Assembly: GCA_029964075.1 (NCBI GenBank)
Contig: CM057136.1
Location: forward strand, 8,494,001 to 8,558,000
Reading direction: 5' to 3'
Length of the DNA: 64,000 nucleotides
Source of the DNA: Patiria pectinifera
Lineage: Eukaryota > Echinodermata > Asteroidea > Valvatida > Asterinidae
The notes beneath the pieces are model-generated. The model saw only the letters and a list, made by a program, of their open reading frames with translations, was not told where the DNA came from and ran no database searches. The translations under genes and the position numbers were made by a program. Positions 24,740-35,663 of this stretch are shown piece after piece; position 1 is the stretch's first letter; each line of letters opens with the position of its first letter.

Positions 24740-25475
24740 ATGCTAATCAGATACGCGATTCCCAATATGCAAAGAGACTCGCATAATGTATTTTACTTTC
24801 TATAGTTGTGAGAAACGCTTTTTTAGAGGCTAAATGACGCAACAGGTCATAATGACATAAAACACAGAATAGTTCATATTCCAATTAGGGCGATTCACAA
24901 TGCAGTGCGCCACCAGGAGTTTGCCATGGAGAGTCCATTTTTTAAGCCAACTGGTTTACGGTCGACAAAACTGCCCATTTGAATGAGTGTCATCGGCAGA
25001 CAACTCGAGCAAATTACAAAAAAACACCATGATAAAAAGAAAAGAAAATTAGGGCAATCAGATACCCGAATCATGTACGCTTACGAAACTACAGACCGGA
25101 AAAAAAATTCAAATGTCCCGCGCTGCGAATTTGTCGACTTCTTCCCACAATGCACCGGTGATAAATGATATTTCAGTGGCAAACTCACATTCACATTGTG
25201 AATCGTCCGAATTAATTGGTGTTCCTTACAATACGCTATTTCAAAAATCTACTACATGCAAGAAATGATGCTGATATGTAAAAACATAAATTTTATAATT
25301 TGTGCCTTTCACAATATTTATGATTCCGGAGAAAAATTGCATGTAAATTAATGTTAACCCTCAGTTTTCAACAAACCGATTTATTTCACATGCATCGATG
25401 CGGCGGGAAACCCCACATGCCCCAGCTCTAGTCATTGGAAATTTGACAATTAGAACTGATCGGGCCATATGTAGG
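24740..25475. other. Unassigned sequence downstream of the discoidin gene
   Basis: No gene recognised. An AATAAA on the minus strand near 25385-25380 is a possible poly(A) signal for the discoidin gene about 410 bases past its stop. Confidence 0.35.
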
Positions 25476-25713
25476 TCCATTTAATATCATTCTGTTTAGA
25501 ACGCGTTTTAATTGTAGCCCAATAATTGGGTGTATTCCAGGCCGTAATGTCCCTTTAAACTTTTGGCATTGTTTGTCACCTTTGACGAATTATATCATTA
25601 AATTATACCGTTTTGTGTGAATTGTCTTATTGTTCATTCCATGTACGTTGTAATTTCTGAATGAACTTATGATAAAAATAAAATGAACACTTTACATTAC
25701 CTTCAAGGTTAAG
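25476..25713. repeat. 238-base duplicate of discoidin exon 2/intron 2 boundary, copy 1
   Basis: Identical, base for base as far as I can read, to 29086-29323. That copy includes the last 13 bases of discoidin exon 2, its GTAATG donor and the first part of intron 2. This copy lies 83 bases past the discoidin stop codon, where the donor has no exon to serve. Part of the sequence resembles the right end of the TTAA element at 62951-63464. Confidence 0.9.
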
Positions 25714-25795
25714 GTTTCACCCCAGGTTCCCATTTGTCAAATTTCTAATGAGCATTAGAGCTTGGGCCTCCCAAACTAGCATCGATGGTATTATT

Positions 25796-25942
25796 TTACT
25801 CGTGACTATTGCAGCCGAGGACCTCAAAGCGCATACAGCAGTGTAAGCTGTACTGCTTTGGCAGGATACGCAGGAACCTGGCCTGGAAAGCCTTCGGGAA
25901 AGTGGTGGTCACGTGGGTGTTTTGGTCTGAGTTTCCAGGGAA
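25796..25942 (-). CDS. Discoidin gene, exon 4 (last)
   Basis: The acceptor CTCACAG precedes TTC CCT GGA in phase 0. It encodes FPGNSDQNTHVTTTFPKAF and then ARFLRI and MRFEVLGC, the C-terminal half of the F5/8 type C fold, ending GCNSHE and TAA. Length of domain and the final Cys are as expected for the family. Confidence 0.92.
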   Translation of the reverse strand, partial: FPGNSDQNTHVTTTFPKAFQARFLRILPKQYSLHCCMRFEVLGCNSHE

Positions 25943-28900
25943 CTGTGAGGAACAAACAATAATAAGGATTTTCAAACTAGCGCTGAAAGGTTGAACAGTT
26001 TTCCCATGTAGTTGCAGCATGCAGGATCGACAGAGGGAGCCCTCACCCTACGACATGCATATTCATAGTCAAAGGTTTGTCAGTAGATAATTAACGGATT
26101 TAAGGTGTTTTATAACACTAACGCAAAGACAGCCGTTTTGATTGTTGACTGGAAGTCGATCTGACAACCAATCCCAACGGTTGGCCTTTTACGCTTCTCT
26201 TTTTTTTTACCACAGTGATGAGGATAAATGTTTACTTGGGTGGGACTTGAACCCACGACCTCGTGCGTACTAGCGCAAATGTCTTACCACTCGACCTCCA
26301 AGCTTGTTCGAGTCTGCTGGCTGGTTTGAATCTGATCTATAGCTTTATTTCCCATCCAACATTTGCACCCGTAAAAAAAAAACAGATGTCGTGGGCTTCC
26401 AGTCCCAACCCACTGAGTAAGCTTGTGAATTTTATCTCAGAAATGCTCGGACAACACTTGAGTATACAGTATACCTTGGTGAAAGGGCAAATAGGCCTGT
26501 CTACTGATGACGTCACACTTTGTTTACACGTGGGAGCCCGGTGGGGACGGCAGTTTCGTAGCCCCATAGTCTGGTTCCCAGATCGAAAGATTCTGACTGT
26601 GTCTGATGTGTTTAGACGTCAGGGCGTCGGGGGAAATTGTAATATCAGGGAACCAGACTAGTACCCCCATAGCAAAGCGCACATTGTAAACAATAAAGTG
26701 TGCCGTCATCAGAGGCTCACATTGAACAATGTGATTGGACTACCTTCATCGGTGTGCATGATCCATCATCGGTGACGTCGGTCCATTCTTGGCCATCGTG
26801 ACTATAGGCGACTTTGAACTCTGTCACCCATTGGGGCCAGTCCCCATTCGAAGTCCCGCGCCCCTGGGTGATAACGCCAGTGATGGTTGCATTGGAACTG
26901 AGTTCGACTTGGATCCATGGATTGGTTTCACTAGGTCCAGCATTACACCAGGCTGCGGACCCGCTCGTGACTGCAGAGTAAGCAGATAATCAAACCATCT
27001 GCATGAGCATAATTAACAAATTAGCAAATGTATGCACTAAGTAAAAACTGAGAACCATGCTGCCACAGGCACTATACCAGGCAGCGGCCACACTTGCAGA
27101 GTATAGCGGATAATCGAACCTACTGAGCATAGAATACGTTCTGATTTAATAGCAAATTTATATACTAAGCAGAAACTGAGAACCATATGCTGCAATTATT
27201 CTCCAAGCTGCGGCCACACTTGCAGAGTAAGCGGATAAACAAACCTGCTGAGCATAAATCAATCTTTTGCAAATTTATGCACCAAGCATAACTTGACTGA
27301 GAAATAATGTTGTAGCCATTTGATTTATTCCCATTCAGATCAATGTAACCAAAGCGAGGCTGGAAGGCAAAATAGTCTGGTTCCTTTTTGCACAAAAACA
27401 TTATCAATCAGTACTGTTATTGGATACAGGGAACATGACAAAAATGGTGGAAGCATGATGGTCTAGTGGCCTACAGCCGAATTCATGAAACTTTAGTTGC
27501 GCCATATTTTATTGCGTAAACTGCGCAACATTTTACTGTTGACACATTTCCCGAAAGTCTCATACAATGTAGTGCATAAGTACTGTTTTTTTTCTTCGTT
27601 AAATCGGCTACAAAATACTCACAACTCTCCAAGGTGTTATAGACACGCACATTAAAGCTAATTTCACCATCTTTTTTCTGTTCAATTTTTTTTGGGGTTA
27701 ACTTTTGATTTTTGGAAAATTCCATCCAAAGATAATCAGCCTAAAAGGGGGTCTACCCGCGATGTTCCCCATTCCTATGTTCCCCAATATAATGTTCCCC
27801 AAAATCATTAGGGTTAGGGTTAGAGTTGGATGGTTAGGGTTAGGGTTAAGGTTGGCAAACATAGGTTTTGGTGAACATAGGTATTGGGGAACATAGGTAC
27901 GCAACCGCCTAAAAGTAGTCATGTAGCGCAAAACCGTCGCCATTTTGAAAAATGGTGCCTGCGCTCCATTGCAAAACAGAGCCATTGTGGGGCCCAATTT
28001 TATGAAAACTCTACACAAAATTAATAAGAGCTTGCAGACCTGTGTACGGCTTCCACCCTTCTTATTTGTAGAAACCCTCAAGTTCATGGCCCACAAAATG
28101 CTTCAATACCGGAGAATTTGAGGGCATGCAAATTGTGATTTGGCAGGCGCAGGCAATTTCGGGCCTAGTTACTGGCCTGCACACGTGATTCAAAATTGAC
28201 GGCTGCCATTTTGTCATCATTGTGTCTGACCGGTCATCATATGACCGATTATAGAAAGGAAACGAGCTTCGCTGACCCCCCGCCCTGCAAACAGGGCGCT
28301 GGGACACGCTGATGAGCTTCACAGAATCTTGTGAATCTTGTGAAGGAAGTGGGGGTGGTAATTTATCATGACCTATGCATAAAGACATCTGGCTGCAGCT
28401 GTTTAAGACCGCAGTTAGCCAATGCGCGCAAATGCTATATATCCGAAAACTTTCTCGTAGAAATGTACACGTTCCATACCGGATGTGATTTCTTTTTCAT
28501 TGCGGACCATTTGTGGACACATTTTGAGCGTCGCATAATATGCAATTTGACCTTTCGTGAATTTCGAAACGGAGCCTGAGCAACTGACGGGAATTGAAAA
28601 TTTACAAAACAGATTTACTGATTTAAGTTTTAAACAGATTTTCCTACATTATTACGCCTTTCAACGAAAAAAAAAAAAACATTTATGAATGGGAATAAAA
28701 GAGTGATGACTCAGTCTTAACGGCCGTTTGGAACCTTGCAGGGTTGTGGCCGTGATGACTTGCAGGTCAAAGGTCACGCAAAATTTATCCAATCAGAGCG
28801 CAAATTCATCAGCCCATCCCAGCGTCCTGTTTGCAGGGCGGGGGGCACGAGCGAAGGAAATAAGCATGTGCGGGTAGCGTTGCGGTCTTACCGCAACGGG

Positions 28901-30293
28901 TGAAAAAATACCGTACGTACCGGTGATGGGGTGATCGGTGAACCGGCAGAATCGGGAAGGTGTGCGCCGGGCTTAAGCGGATAAACATAGCTGCTAAGCT
29001 GGAGTAGAACATATTGCATTGCCAATTTTATGAGCTAATCAAAAATCGGCTGAAAAGGAGCCTGTCAATAGCAGTAAATGCTACTTCCATTTAATATCAT
29101 TCTGTTTAGAACGCGTTTTAATTGTAGCCCAATAATTGGGTGTATTCCAGGCCGTAATGTCCCTTTAAACTTTTGGCATTGTTTGTCACCTTTGACGAAT
29201 TATATCATTAAATTATACCGTTTTGTGTGAATTGTCTTATTGTTCATTCCATGTACGTTGTAATTTCTGAATGAACTTATGATAAAAATAAAATGAACAC
29301 TTTACATTACCTTCAAGGTTAAGCCGAGCCCTGGTGGGTCCGTGATCGGCCCGGTTGCTCCACATTGACGACGCTGTGATGTTTGCATTTGGAATGCGAC
29401 GGTCTTCCATACCAAGGGGTCCAGCCTCAGAGCACTCCAAAACATCTGTAGGTTTTTGTTTTGTTTAGAAAGTTCATTCAGTATCGGGCGGGTGTCATTA
29501 ATTAAATAATCGCCGATCGCGCAGCATGTTTTTCTCTATAGAAGAACGGTTGTATGGATTTTCTTGCCGGCGCGGATTCCGCTTTCAGCTGATCTTGAAA
29601 ATGCGCCTTATGCATGAAACTTAGTATGTTTATAGAACTTGCTTTGTACATTGGCGTTGTAGCCCAATGTGATCAAAGTTCGCGTTCACCAACCTCGTCC
29701 CCGTGCAGGGCTTACTTTATTTTCAACCTCATTTCCAATAGTAAGCCCTGGATAGGAAACTTTCTTCCTGTATCCTAATTCGATATACCAACATTGGGTA
29801 AAATGACTAATTTGAACCAAGTGTTATTTACCAAGGGAACAGCCCAACAGGTGGTTAAAAAATACCCAAACGTAGGGCAAAATGTGCCCAACGATGGGTA
29901 AACGTTGGGCAAGATTGGAAAATTTTACATGTTAATTGGTTACAATTTCAACCAAACAAATTTTTACCAGCGTTTTGACATCAGTACATCAGTCTAAAAG
30001 CTCATCACCAATCGACATAACAAAATGGATTAAGTGAAGAGCTGATTTTTAGCCTGACAATAATACAGACAAACACACCTACCTTTCTTGCAGGGTACAT
30101 GGAATAGCGATTTGACCGCGTCAAGTTGATAACGAACGACTTCCAGTTGGTCCCGGGAGACGTCCAGTTGCCTATACAAGGGACTCAGAGCTGCTTCGAG
30201 AACCGAGTCAGGGTCCCCGTGGGCGTGTGCGGCTGCAGCAGACAGGCAGCACTGGGCCACCACGGCAAAGATAGCTACCAGAAAACACTTCAT
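25796..30293 (-). CDS. Secreted coiled-coil and single discoidin (F5/8 type C) domain protein, complete gene
   Basis: Four coding exons, 30293-30083, 29445-29311, 26970-26744 and 25942-25796, join in frame (phases 1, 1, 0) to give 239 residues. I chose ATG 30293 because it has A at -3 and begins MKCFLV; another ATG at 30302 would add three residues. A hydrophobic signal peptide (MKCFLVAIFAVVAQ to about residue 22) is followed by a leucine-heptad stretch (about 30-60) that could form a coiled coil. One F5/8 type C domain follows (about 72-237), with its usual start (CSEAGPLGMEDRRIP, ITASS), core (WIQVEL, VTEFKVAYS) and closing Cys (FEVLGC). The two outer Cys should form the family's disulfide. 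NIT and NAT are possible N-glycosylation sites. Such domains bind sugars or phospholipids outside the cell; the ligand here is unknown. A TATA box lies upstream. Confidence 0.9.
26225..26315 (-). repeat. tRNA-like SINE head
   Basis: Read on the minus strand, GGTCGAGTGGTAAGACA (A box) and GTGGGTTCAAGTCCC (B box) are spaced as in a tRNA of about 72 bases. There is no clear terminator or matching acceptor stem, so I treat it as a SINE relic. It lies in intron 3 of the discoidin gene. Confidence 0.55.
26567..26660. mobile_element. MITE family A, short copy (94 bases)
   Basis: The ends TAGTCTGGTTCCC and GGGAACCAGACTA are inverted repeats. They are flanked by GTAGCCCCA and GTACCCCCA, a 9-base target duplication with one mismatch. 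It lies 84 bases from the exon 3 donor of the discoidin gene, in intron 3. Confidence 0.85.
26744..26970 (-). CDS. Discoidin gene, exon 3
   Basis: The acceptor CTTACTCTGCAG precedes TC ACG AGC, joining the G left by exon 2. It encodes the central F5/8 type C strands (AAWCNAGPSETNPWIQVEL, ITGVITQGRG, WVTEFKVAYSHDGQEW) and ends ATGAAG|GTAGTC in phase 0. Confidence 0.92.
26945..27265. repeat. Degenerate triplication of the exon 3 acceptor region
   Basis: The block around the exon 3 acceptor (CAGGCTGCGG, CTTGCAGAGTAAGCGGATAA, CTGAGCATA) recurs upstream in the gene near 27072 and 27205, at spacings of about 120 and 133 bases. The copies keep the CTCTGCA(A)G-like acceptor but not the coding sequence. 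Confidence 0.75.
27266..27755. other. Discoidin intron 2, unassigned part
   Basis: AT-rich sequence without recognisable exon or repeat. Short frames on the minus strand have no motifs. Confidence 0.4.
27756..27905. repeat. Telomere-like TTAGGG tract between inverted GTTCCCC repeats
   Basis: About seven imperfect GGGTTA units lie at 27810-27856. They are flanked by ATGTTCCCCAA words on the left and TTGGGGAACAT words on the right, so the block is roughly palindromic around the tract. It is interstitial, in intron 2 of the discoidin gene. Confidence 0.8.
28250..28865. mobile_element. Possible foldback element in discoidin intron 2
   Basis: The block at 28262-28310 (CGAGCTTCGCTGAC, CCCCCGCCCTGCAAACAGG) is inverted at 28812-28855 (CCTGTTTGCAGGGCGGGGGG). 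About 500 bases of unrelated sequence lie between the arms. No target duplication identified. Confidence 0.55.
29086..29323. repeat. 238-base duplicate, copy 2 (at exon 2 of the discoidin gene)
   Basis: Identical to 25476-25713. Here 29311-29323 is the end of coding exon 2 and the rest is intron 2. Confidence 0.9.
29311..29445 (-). CDS. Discoidin gene, exon 2
   Basis: The acceptor AACCTACAG precedes AT GTT TTG in phase 1. It encodes DVLECSEAGPLGMEDRRIP and ITASSMWSNRADHGPTRARL, the characteristic N-terminal part of an F5/8 type C domain, and ends GAAG|GTAATG in phase 1. Confidence 0.93.
29689..29792 (+). mobile_element. Family B fragment (left end only)
   Basis: CCAACCTCGTCCCC, GCTTACTTTATT and CCCTGGATAGGAAACTTTC follow the left end of the full copies at 35664 and 36799, and then similarity stops. 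It lies in discoidin intron 1. Confidence 0.75.
30083..30293 (-). CDS. Discoidin gene, exon 1 (signal peptide and coiled coil)
   Basis: Encodes MKCFLVAIFAVVAQCCLS and then a helix (DSVLEAALSPLYRQLDV, DQLEVVRYQLDAVKSLF) with leucines at heptad-like spacing, ending VPCKK. The donor G|GTAGGT is in phase 1. The Cys just after the helix could link subunits. Confidence 0.9.
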
Positions 30294-30342
30294 CTTGATC
30301 ATCAGAGACACAAAATGTTCTCGAATCAGTCCCAGAGTCTCA

Positions 30343-30350
30343 CTTATATA
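30343..30350 (-). promoter_or_regulatory. TATA box of the discoidin gene
   Basis: Minus strand TATATAAG, 50 bases upstream of the chosen ATG at 30293. A start of transcription about 30 bases downstream (near 30320) would leave a 5' UTR of about 27 bases. Confidence 0.6.
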
Positions 30351-30359
30351 GGTTTACAA

Positions 30360-31160
30360 CTGACCTAGAATCCTTGATACCAGGATGCCCATCACAAAAG
30401 GCGTTGACCGTGCGCAGCACACAAAAACCGCAGGACCGTCACGTATGCCAAGTTTCCTCCAGTGTCTAGGGTTCACTTGTTTGTTTCGTCCAAAACAATG
30501 TTCACATAGGTAGCAAACAAATGTTCAAGTTACTTGCTGCTTCCGATGATAATATTGGTGCACACCAGTGCATTGATATATTAAAGCCTGGTTGTGAACG
30601 TTCATCATAGGAGGGCAGGCGCGTACGCAGGGGGGTGTTTTGGCTGTTAAACACCCCCCTTTGCCATGTAAAAAATATGGAGGGAAAAGAGAGTGCCAAA
30701 ATAAGAAAATAAAGAAAGGGAAAGACATTTTTTTTTTATTTCCAAGGAACAAATTAAAAAGAAAAAAAAACTAATAAATACCAAGTATGAAACGGGCGAA
30801 TTCGGGGAATTTATTGAATAAGTTCCAAAGTGTATTAAAAAAAAAAAAAAAACAATCGTCAATTGATATGGTACGTATTCATTCCACGTTTGCACGTACA
30901 TCGATATGTATACGTACGTGACGTGGGCTAATCCGCAACGTGCGCCCATCGCATGGAATTAAGTTATGACGTTACCGAGCGCGGAACAATTACAAATTAT
31001 GTGCATGTTCTCAACTTTAAGTTTTAATACAGAAGACACTTTATAAGAGCAAGAGTATAGGCCTATATGTATTTGAAACAAATGAAACAAAATATCCCCT
31101 CATAATTTTAAAAACTTCTGCTAACAAAATCAGGGGAATGTGCATGGCCAGGAAACGCCT
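30360..31160. other. Upstream of discoidin gene, unassigned
   Basis: No gene. GTACGCAGGGGGGTGTTTTG at 30623-30642 belongs to the recurring poly-G junction family and has an inverted relative at 33315-33345. Long A runs follow (30730-30850). Confidence 0.45.
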
Positions 31161-31163
31161 CAG

Positions 31164-31280
31164 ATTGCACCACAGAGCATCTACAATCCAAAATTTCCCG
31201 GGGCCCATGAGCGGGCCCCGGACCCCATGCCGTAAGTGATTCGCGGTCCGCGCTCGCATTAGTCCTCCGGCCAAATTTCC
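31164..31280. repeat. Direct repeat, copy 1 (GCCTCAGATTGCACCAC)
   Basis: Shares GCCTCAGATTGCACCACA, CCCGGGGCCC, GCGGGCCCCGGACCCC and GCCGTAAG with 31533-31650. It includes a strong GC palindrome around GGGCCC. Confidence 0.8.
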
Positions 31281-31532
31281 TCTATGCTATAATTTCACCC
31301 TAGCGGTGCCCCCCCCCCTTTTTGTACTTTCAGCAGCGAATGGCTGAGGCTCGGACAACAAGAGGCCTAAATCCCTTTCCAAAATAAAACGTTGTGAAAC
31401 AATACGGAGATGGAACATGGTTCTCAACTTTGAGTACATAACAAACTTTCTAAAAAAACTTTATATAGAAAAAAATAACAAATTTAAATGGAATGTTCGA
31501 TGTTTAAAACGTTTTTCTAAACGGTGGAAGTG

Positions 31533-31690
31533 GCAAGGTATCGCCTCAGATTGCACCACAAAGCATATAAAAGCCGAATTTTCCCGGGGCCCTTAAGCGG
31601 GCCCCGGACCCCACGCCGTAAGGGCTTCGCGCTCTGCGCTCGCAGGTCCTGGACTCTTCATTACAATTCTAGCCCCCCCCCCCCCGGCAA
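31533..31690. repeat. Direct repeat, copy 2, with poly-C/GGATCCGCCCC end
   Basis: Same words as 31164-31280, then a run of C at 31674-31685 and CTGGATCCGCCCCTG. These suggest that the GC palindrome and the poly-C junction belong to one repeat family. Confidence 0.75.
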
Positions 31691-31699
31691 ATGGCAGTC

Positions 31700-33425
31700 T
31701 GGATCCGCCCCTGTTAATCGACTAGACTGTATAACAATCAGTCTCTATTTCTTGTTCCTTTAAGACTAAACAGGTTAGGAATCATATTAAGAAAGCCAGT
31801 CACTCTCTCTACAATATCCTATTTGTAACAAATTTGCAATAAAAATGTCAACAAGTCACGGCTATGACTTACGGCCAATGCACAGTACGTGACAGTAGCC
31901 TTACTAGCCTACTACAGCTGATAATAGTACACAGTAAACGGCGATTTGATACGGCGTAGTCTAGATCGACTCTATAGTCTAGACAAGTGAAGGCTGTAAA
32001 GCACTCCAATAGGGCGTACGATATGCGTGAAGTTGCAAAATGAATTTTGCAACTTGTTCTGCTCACAAGTATGAAGGAGCTGAAAAGTAGGGATGATATC
32101 TCTTATCAGCATCATTATCGATATCATTTTTATACAATTTTGATGTAGAATTTAGTAGAAAAAAGGCTTGTTCATTGTAGGCCTACATAGTCATACTTAT
32201 GGCGTATGTCATGTGTCCTGTTCATTTTTTTCACAGAGAGATACACTATACAGATAAAACACAGAGCTATTTCAGCTATTTATAGGAAGGCTAATTAGTA
32301 TAACTCTATGAGATAAAACACCAAGTACAAACGCTTTAACATAGCCAATGCGGGTGGGTGGAGGGGGGGGGGCATTTGAAATCTGTCGGCAAATTAGAAG
32401 ATTTTTCCGCCTACCCCTTTTTGCACCCTTGTCGGCCAAACTCCCCAAAGTAACAGTGTTTGGCGGCAATTTTGTTGGAAAATCTGATAATTCATCCGGA
32501 AATGTTCAGTTCTTGGCAGATTTGCTTTTGATGCCCCTATTCCAGAAGTAAAAACTCTGGCTAGGCAAGTGCAAAGTAACATGCAGGCAGACATTTTTAA
32601 CCTCTTATACTCAATTAATTAAAGAAACCTGAACTTATACATCGAGTGTGACAATTTTAGTTCATTCTGCATATATGATTTGTAAGTTGATTAGCGAGCG
32701 CGAACCTGGTCCTGCATATAGTTGAAAACAACTGGAGATTTGCAGCTAAACCAATCTTGAAAATTTGGCATTTCGTAAAATTTTCATGGAATTACCCACT
32801 TACAAACCAACATCCATACAAGTCCACCTTTTTCTAGTCAAATCATAATATGCCTTTCAGTGTAGATGTGTTGATACTGTAAATCTGTAATGTAATAAGG
32901 GGTGGATGATGGCTTGGCAATGCTTAACATTCACCGTGAGACAGAGATCAATACGGACGAGATTCTTAACCTCCTCGCGGAAGAGGCACCCAGAAGGTTA
33001 AATTTCCGCCTTTCATAAAGGTATCTACTAACTTAAGTTAACGACCTTCAAACATTTTCGAGGTAGTTCATATTAATAGTCCATACCTGCCGACTGTTCC
33101 GTTTTAATCTGATCCCCTTTTTTCTTTTATTTTAGGACCTAAAAATCGGTACGTTCCAATTTTCGTGTAAAAAAACAAATATGGATTCTTACATGATCTC
33201 CTGACTTTTATGTATAGTGTCAAACGGAGTCGAAATATACCCTCTTTTATTTCTGGCGCCAACACAATTCACCATCTTCATTTCTAGCGTCATAAATGAC
33301 GACGTCCAATTTTGAAACACCCCCCTTGAAAAAATCCTGCGTACGCCACTGTAGGAGGGTATATAGCATCTCAGCGTATATAAAATGTAAGGGGTACAAC
33401 ATTTAAATGAATGGTTTTTAAACCG
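31700..33425. other. Unassigned sequence
   Basis: No supported gene. A G-run lies at 32350-32372. CCTGCGTACGCCACTGTAGG at 33337-33356 matches the poly-G junction family in inverse orientation to 30623. Confidence 0.4.
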
Positions 33426-33429
33426 CAGC

Positions 33430-33484
33430 CTGTTGGTTGTTGTTGTTGTTGCTGTTGTTGCTGTTGTTGCTGTTGTTGTTTTTA
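33430..33484. repeat. (GTT)n/(GCT) trinucleotide repeat
   Basis: A TTG/CTG microsatellite of about 17 units with interspersed GCT. The minus frame gives a Thr run, not a supported protein. Confidence 0.9.
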
Positions 33485-33744
33485 CATTTTGTGCCATGAC
33501 TTTTCAACATCGATGGGAAAACAGAAAACACCTGGCTCAGTGCTGACTGTGAAGATGCAGCATCTTATTATAAAATGCTGGATCTAAGTCTTAGATGCTG
33601 ACTCTACCAACGGTGACTCTATCAACGGATTAATGTATCTCGTGAAATAAATCGACTCAGCCAACATTGGATTTGGGACAAAGACGGCTCTAGATTTCCC
33701 TCGCAATCTACCACACGGAATCGGCTGATTAAACTGTAGGACGA

Positions 33745-34200
33745 ATGTGATGTCCAGAACAACAGACCAATCCGCTAAGCCCCGCCCACTGCCAACGTAC
33801 GTACGGATGATGCGTAGACGCTAGACGCGCGTGTCATTATTATGCAAGTGCACGCGCGCACGTGCGGACCTTCGGCAGTGATTGGTCCAAACGACTCATC
33901 AAGCGGGGCCAACGGGGCTTGGTGGATTGCATGGTCTATCTGGCTCTTCAGTGACAGCATCATCCGGTTCGTTAGTGTGACGTCACCTCCAGCACTTTCT
34001 GCACGATTGGAACCGGAAGTTAACGCAGCTCGAGCGTTTGCAGCCAATGGGCGCTAGTAATCAGTGGTGTGCGCGCGTGTATGACGTTTTTACTAACGAA
34101 CCGGATAGACGCGCACGCACCACTGATTACTTGAATACATTGGCTAAACCCGCCACTTCACACTACTTTCGGTTCCAATGGTTCCAATAATTTGCAATAC
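33745..34200. repeat. CG-rich inverted repeats
   Basis: AGTAATCAGTGGTGTGCGCG (34056 on) is matched inversely by CGCACCACTGATTACT (34117-34132). CATCATCCGGTTCGTTAG and CTAACGAACCGG are also inverse partners. No gene is apparent. Confidence 0.6.
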
Positions 34201-35590
34201 TCATTTTACTCGAGCCTTGTGTAATGGAGGCTTACCATTTGGACATGTGAGCCTCGTATTCTGATTCAGGCGCCTATAGTGTGTGAAGACACATCTGCAC
34301 GCGAACCAACCATTAGAACAAAGACCGCTGACGTATTCCTTTTTCACCTCAACTCAAGTTCTATTTGGAGTTTACGCTTCAGAATCAGATAAAAGATTGT
34401 TTTTAACTTTTGAATTGGGCCATCCAGGATTTCATGTGATAAACAGAAAATTCCGGATTTATTGGGATCGACCAAGTTTGATCTAGTTTCAGTGTCGTAA
34501 ACTTGCCAACAGGATGTGGTCTGGGTCTTCAAACCAGGACATCCAACAACAGTAGGAAATGGGGTTTCGAATTTAAATCCGGGATATTGTTAACATAATG
34601 CAACGAAGAGGGGCTTGAAACTTGTTGGTAAATAAAGGGTAACATAGGCCTACTATAGCCTTTTTGGAACATGCTAAAAACTTCCAATATATTCTACTGT
34701 AGTCATCTCAAGTTTCGTATCTCCCTGGCTTTGGACTGGCCATCCCAGGGGGGGGGGGGGGGCGGAAGGGGTAACGCCCTCTACGTTGAAATTGATCTCA
34801 TTTCCCCCTCGCGACGTTGGCAGTTCGAAGCTCCGTCGTTAACGCACGTAGTAGCTCCGTGCACAAACCAACCAATACTATGTGTACGTGTGCAGCGCAG
34901 ACGATTCCGTGGGGCTCCACGTATATTGTTACACGGAACCGAGTGCTCGCGAGGGGTCACGTACGTATACATCAACATCTTGTGCGCGTGCCGGTGCAGC
35001 GCTGAGTAAATGGCAGAAACCATTTTCTCAAACAAACCCTGGAAAAAACTGTCAAATATCTAGAGGATGTACGGAGCGATTTTTGTGAAACTTCCAGGAA
35101 CAAAAGATCGATCCTTAAAAATTACGATCAGAGAAAAAAATCAGAGGATGAAAGATACAATTTTTCAAATTATGTCGATATTTGTACCCGTTTCAGGGGA
35201 GACATTTTGTAATGAATTTCCCACCTAGACACATTCAAAGCAGTTAAGCACGTTGATCATGGCATAAATCAATGACAAATGTTCACCAATGTTTTTACGC
35301 ATTTTTATATAAATTTAGCAATCGTATCAATTGGAATTACTCGTTGAACCTATGCTGTCATGTTTTCAATGCTGATAGAGAGAGCATTTCAACGTTAAAA
35401 ATGGTTTCCTTTTTTTTTTTTAAACAACGCTCACCTCTTTTAAAAATGGAATGTATCCAAAGAGAATAGTCAGCGAATTTTTGGTCTGAAACCCAGACCC
35501 CTTCCCCCCCCCCCCCCCCCGGGCCATCCTTCCCCAACACTACAGCCTAAGACTACATGATGAGGACCACCTGTTTCCAGGCTTCACGCA
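34201..35590. other. Unassigned sequence
   Basis: No recognisable gene. A G run lies at 34749-34762 and a C run at 35502-35520. Short overlapping frames at 34780-35090 look like chance. Confidence 0.4.
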
Positions 35591-35663
35591 TGGGTCGAGT
35601 TAGTCTGGTTCCCCGACCTGACAATTTCCCCCGACGTCTACACGTCTAAATTGTAGGTCAGGC

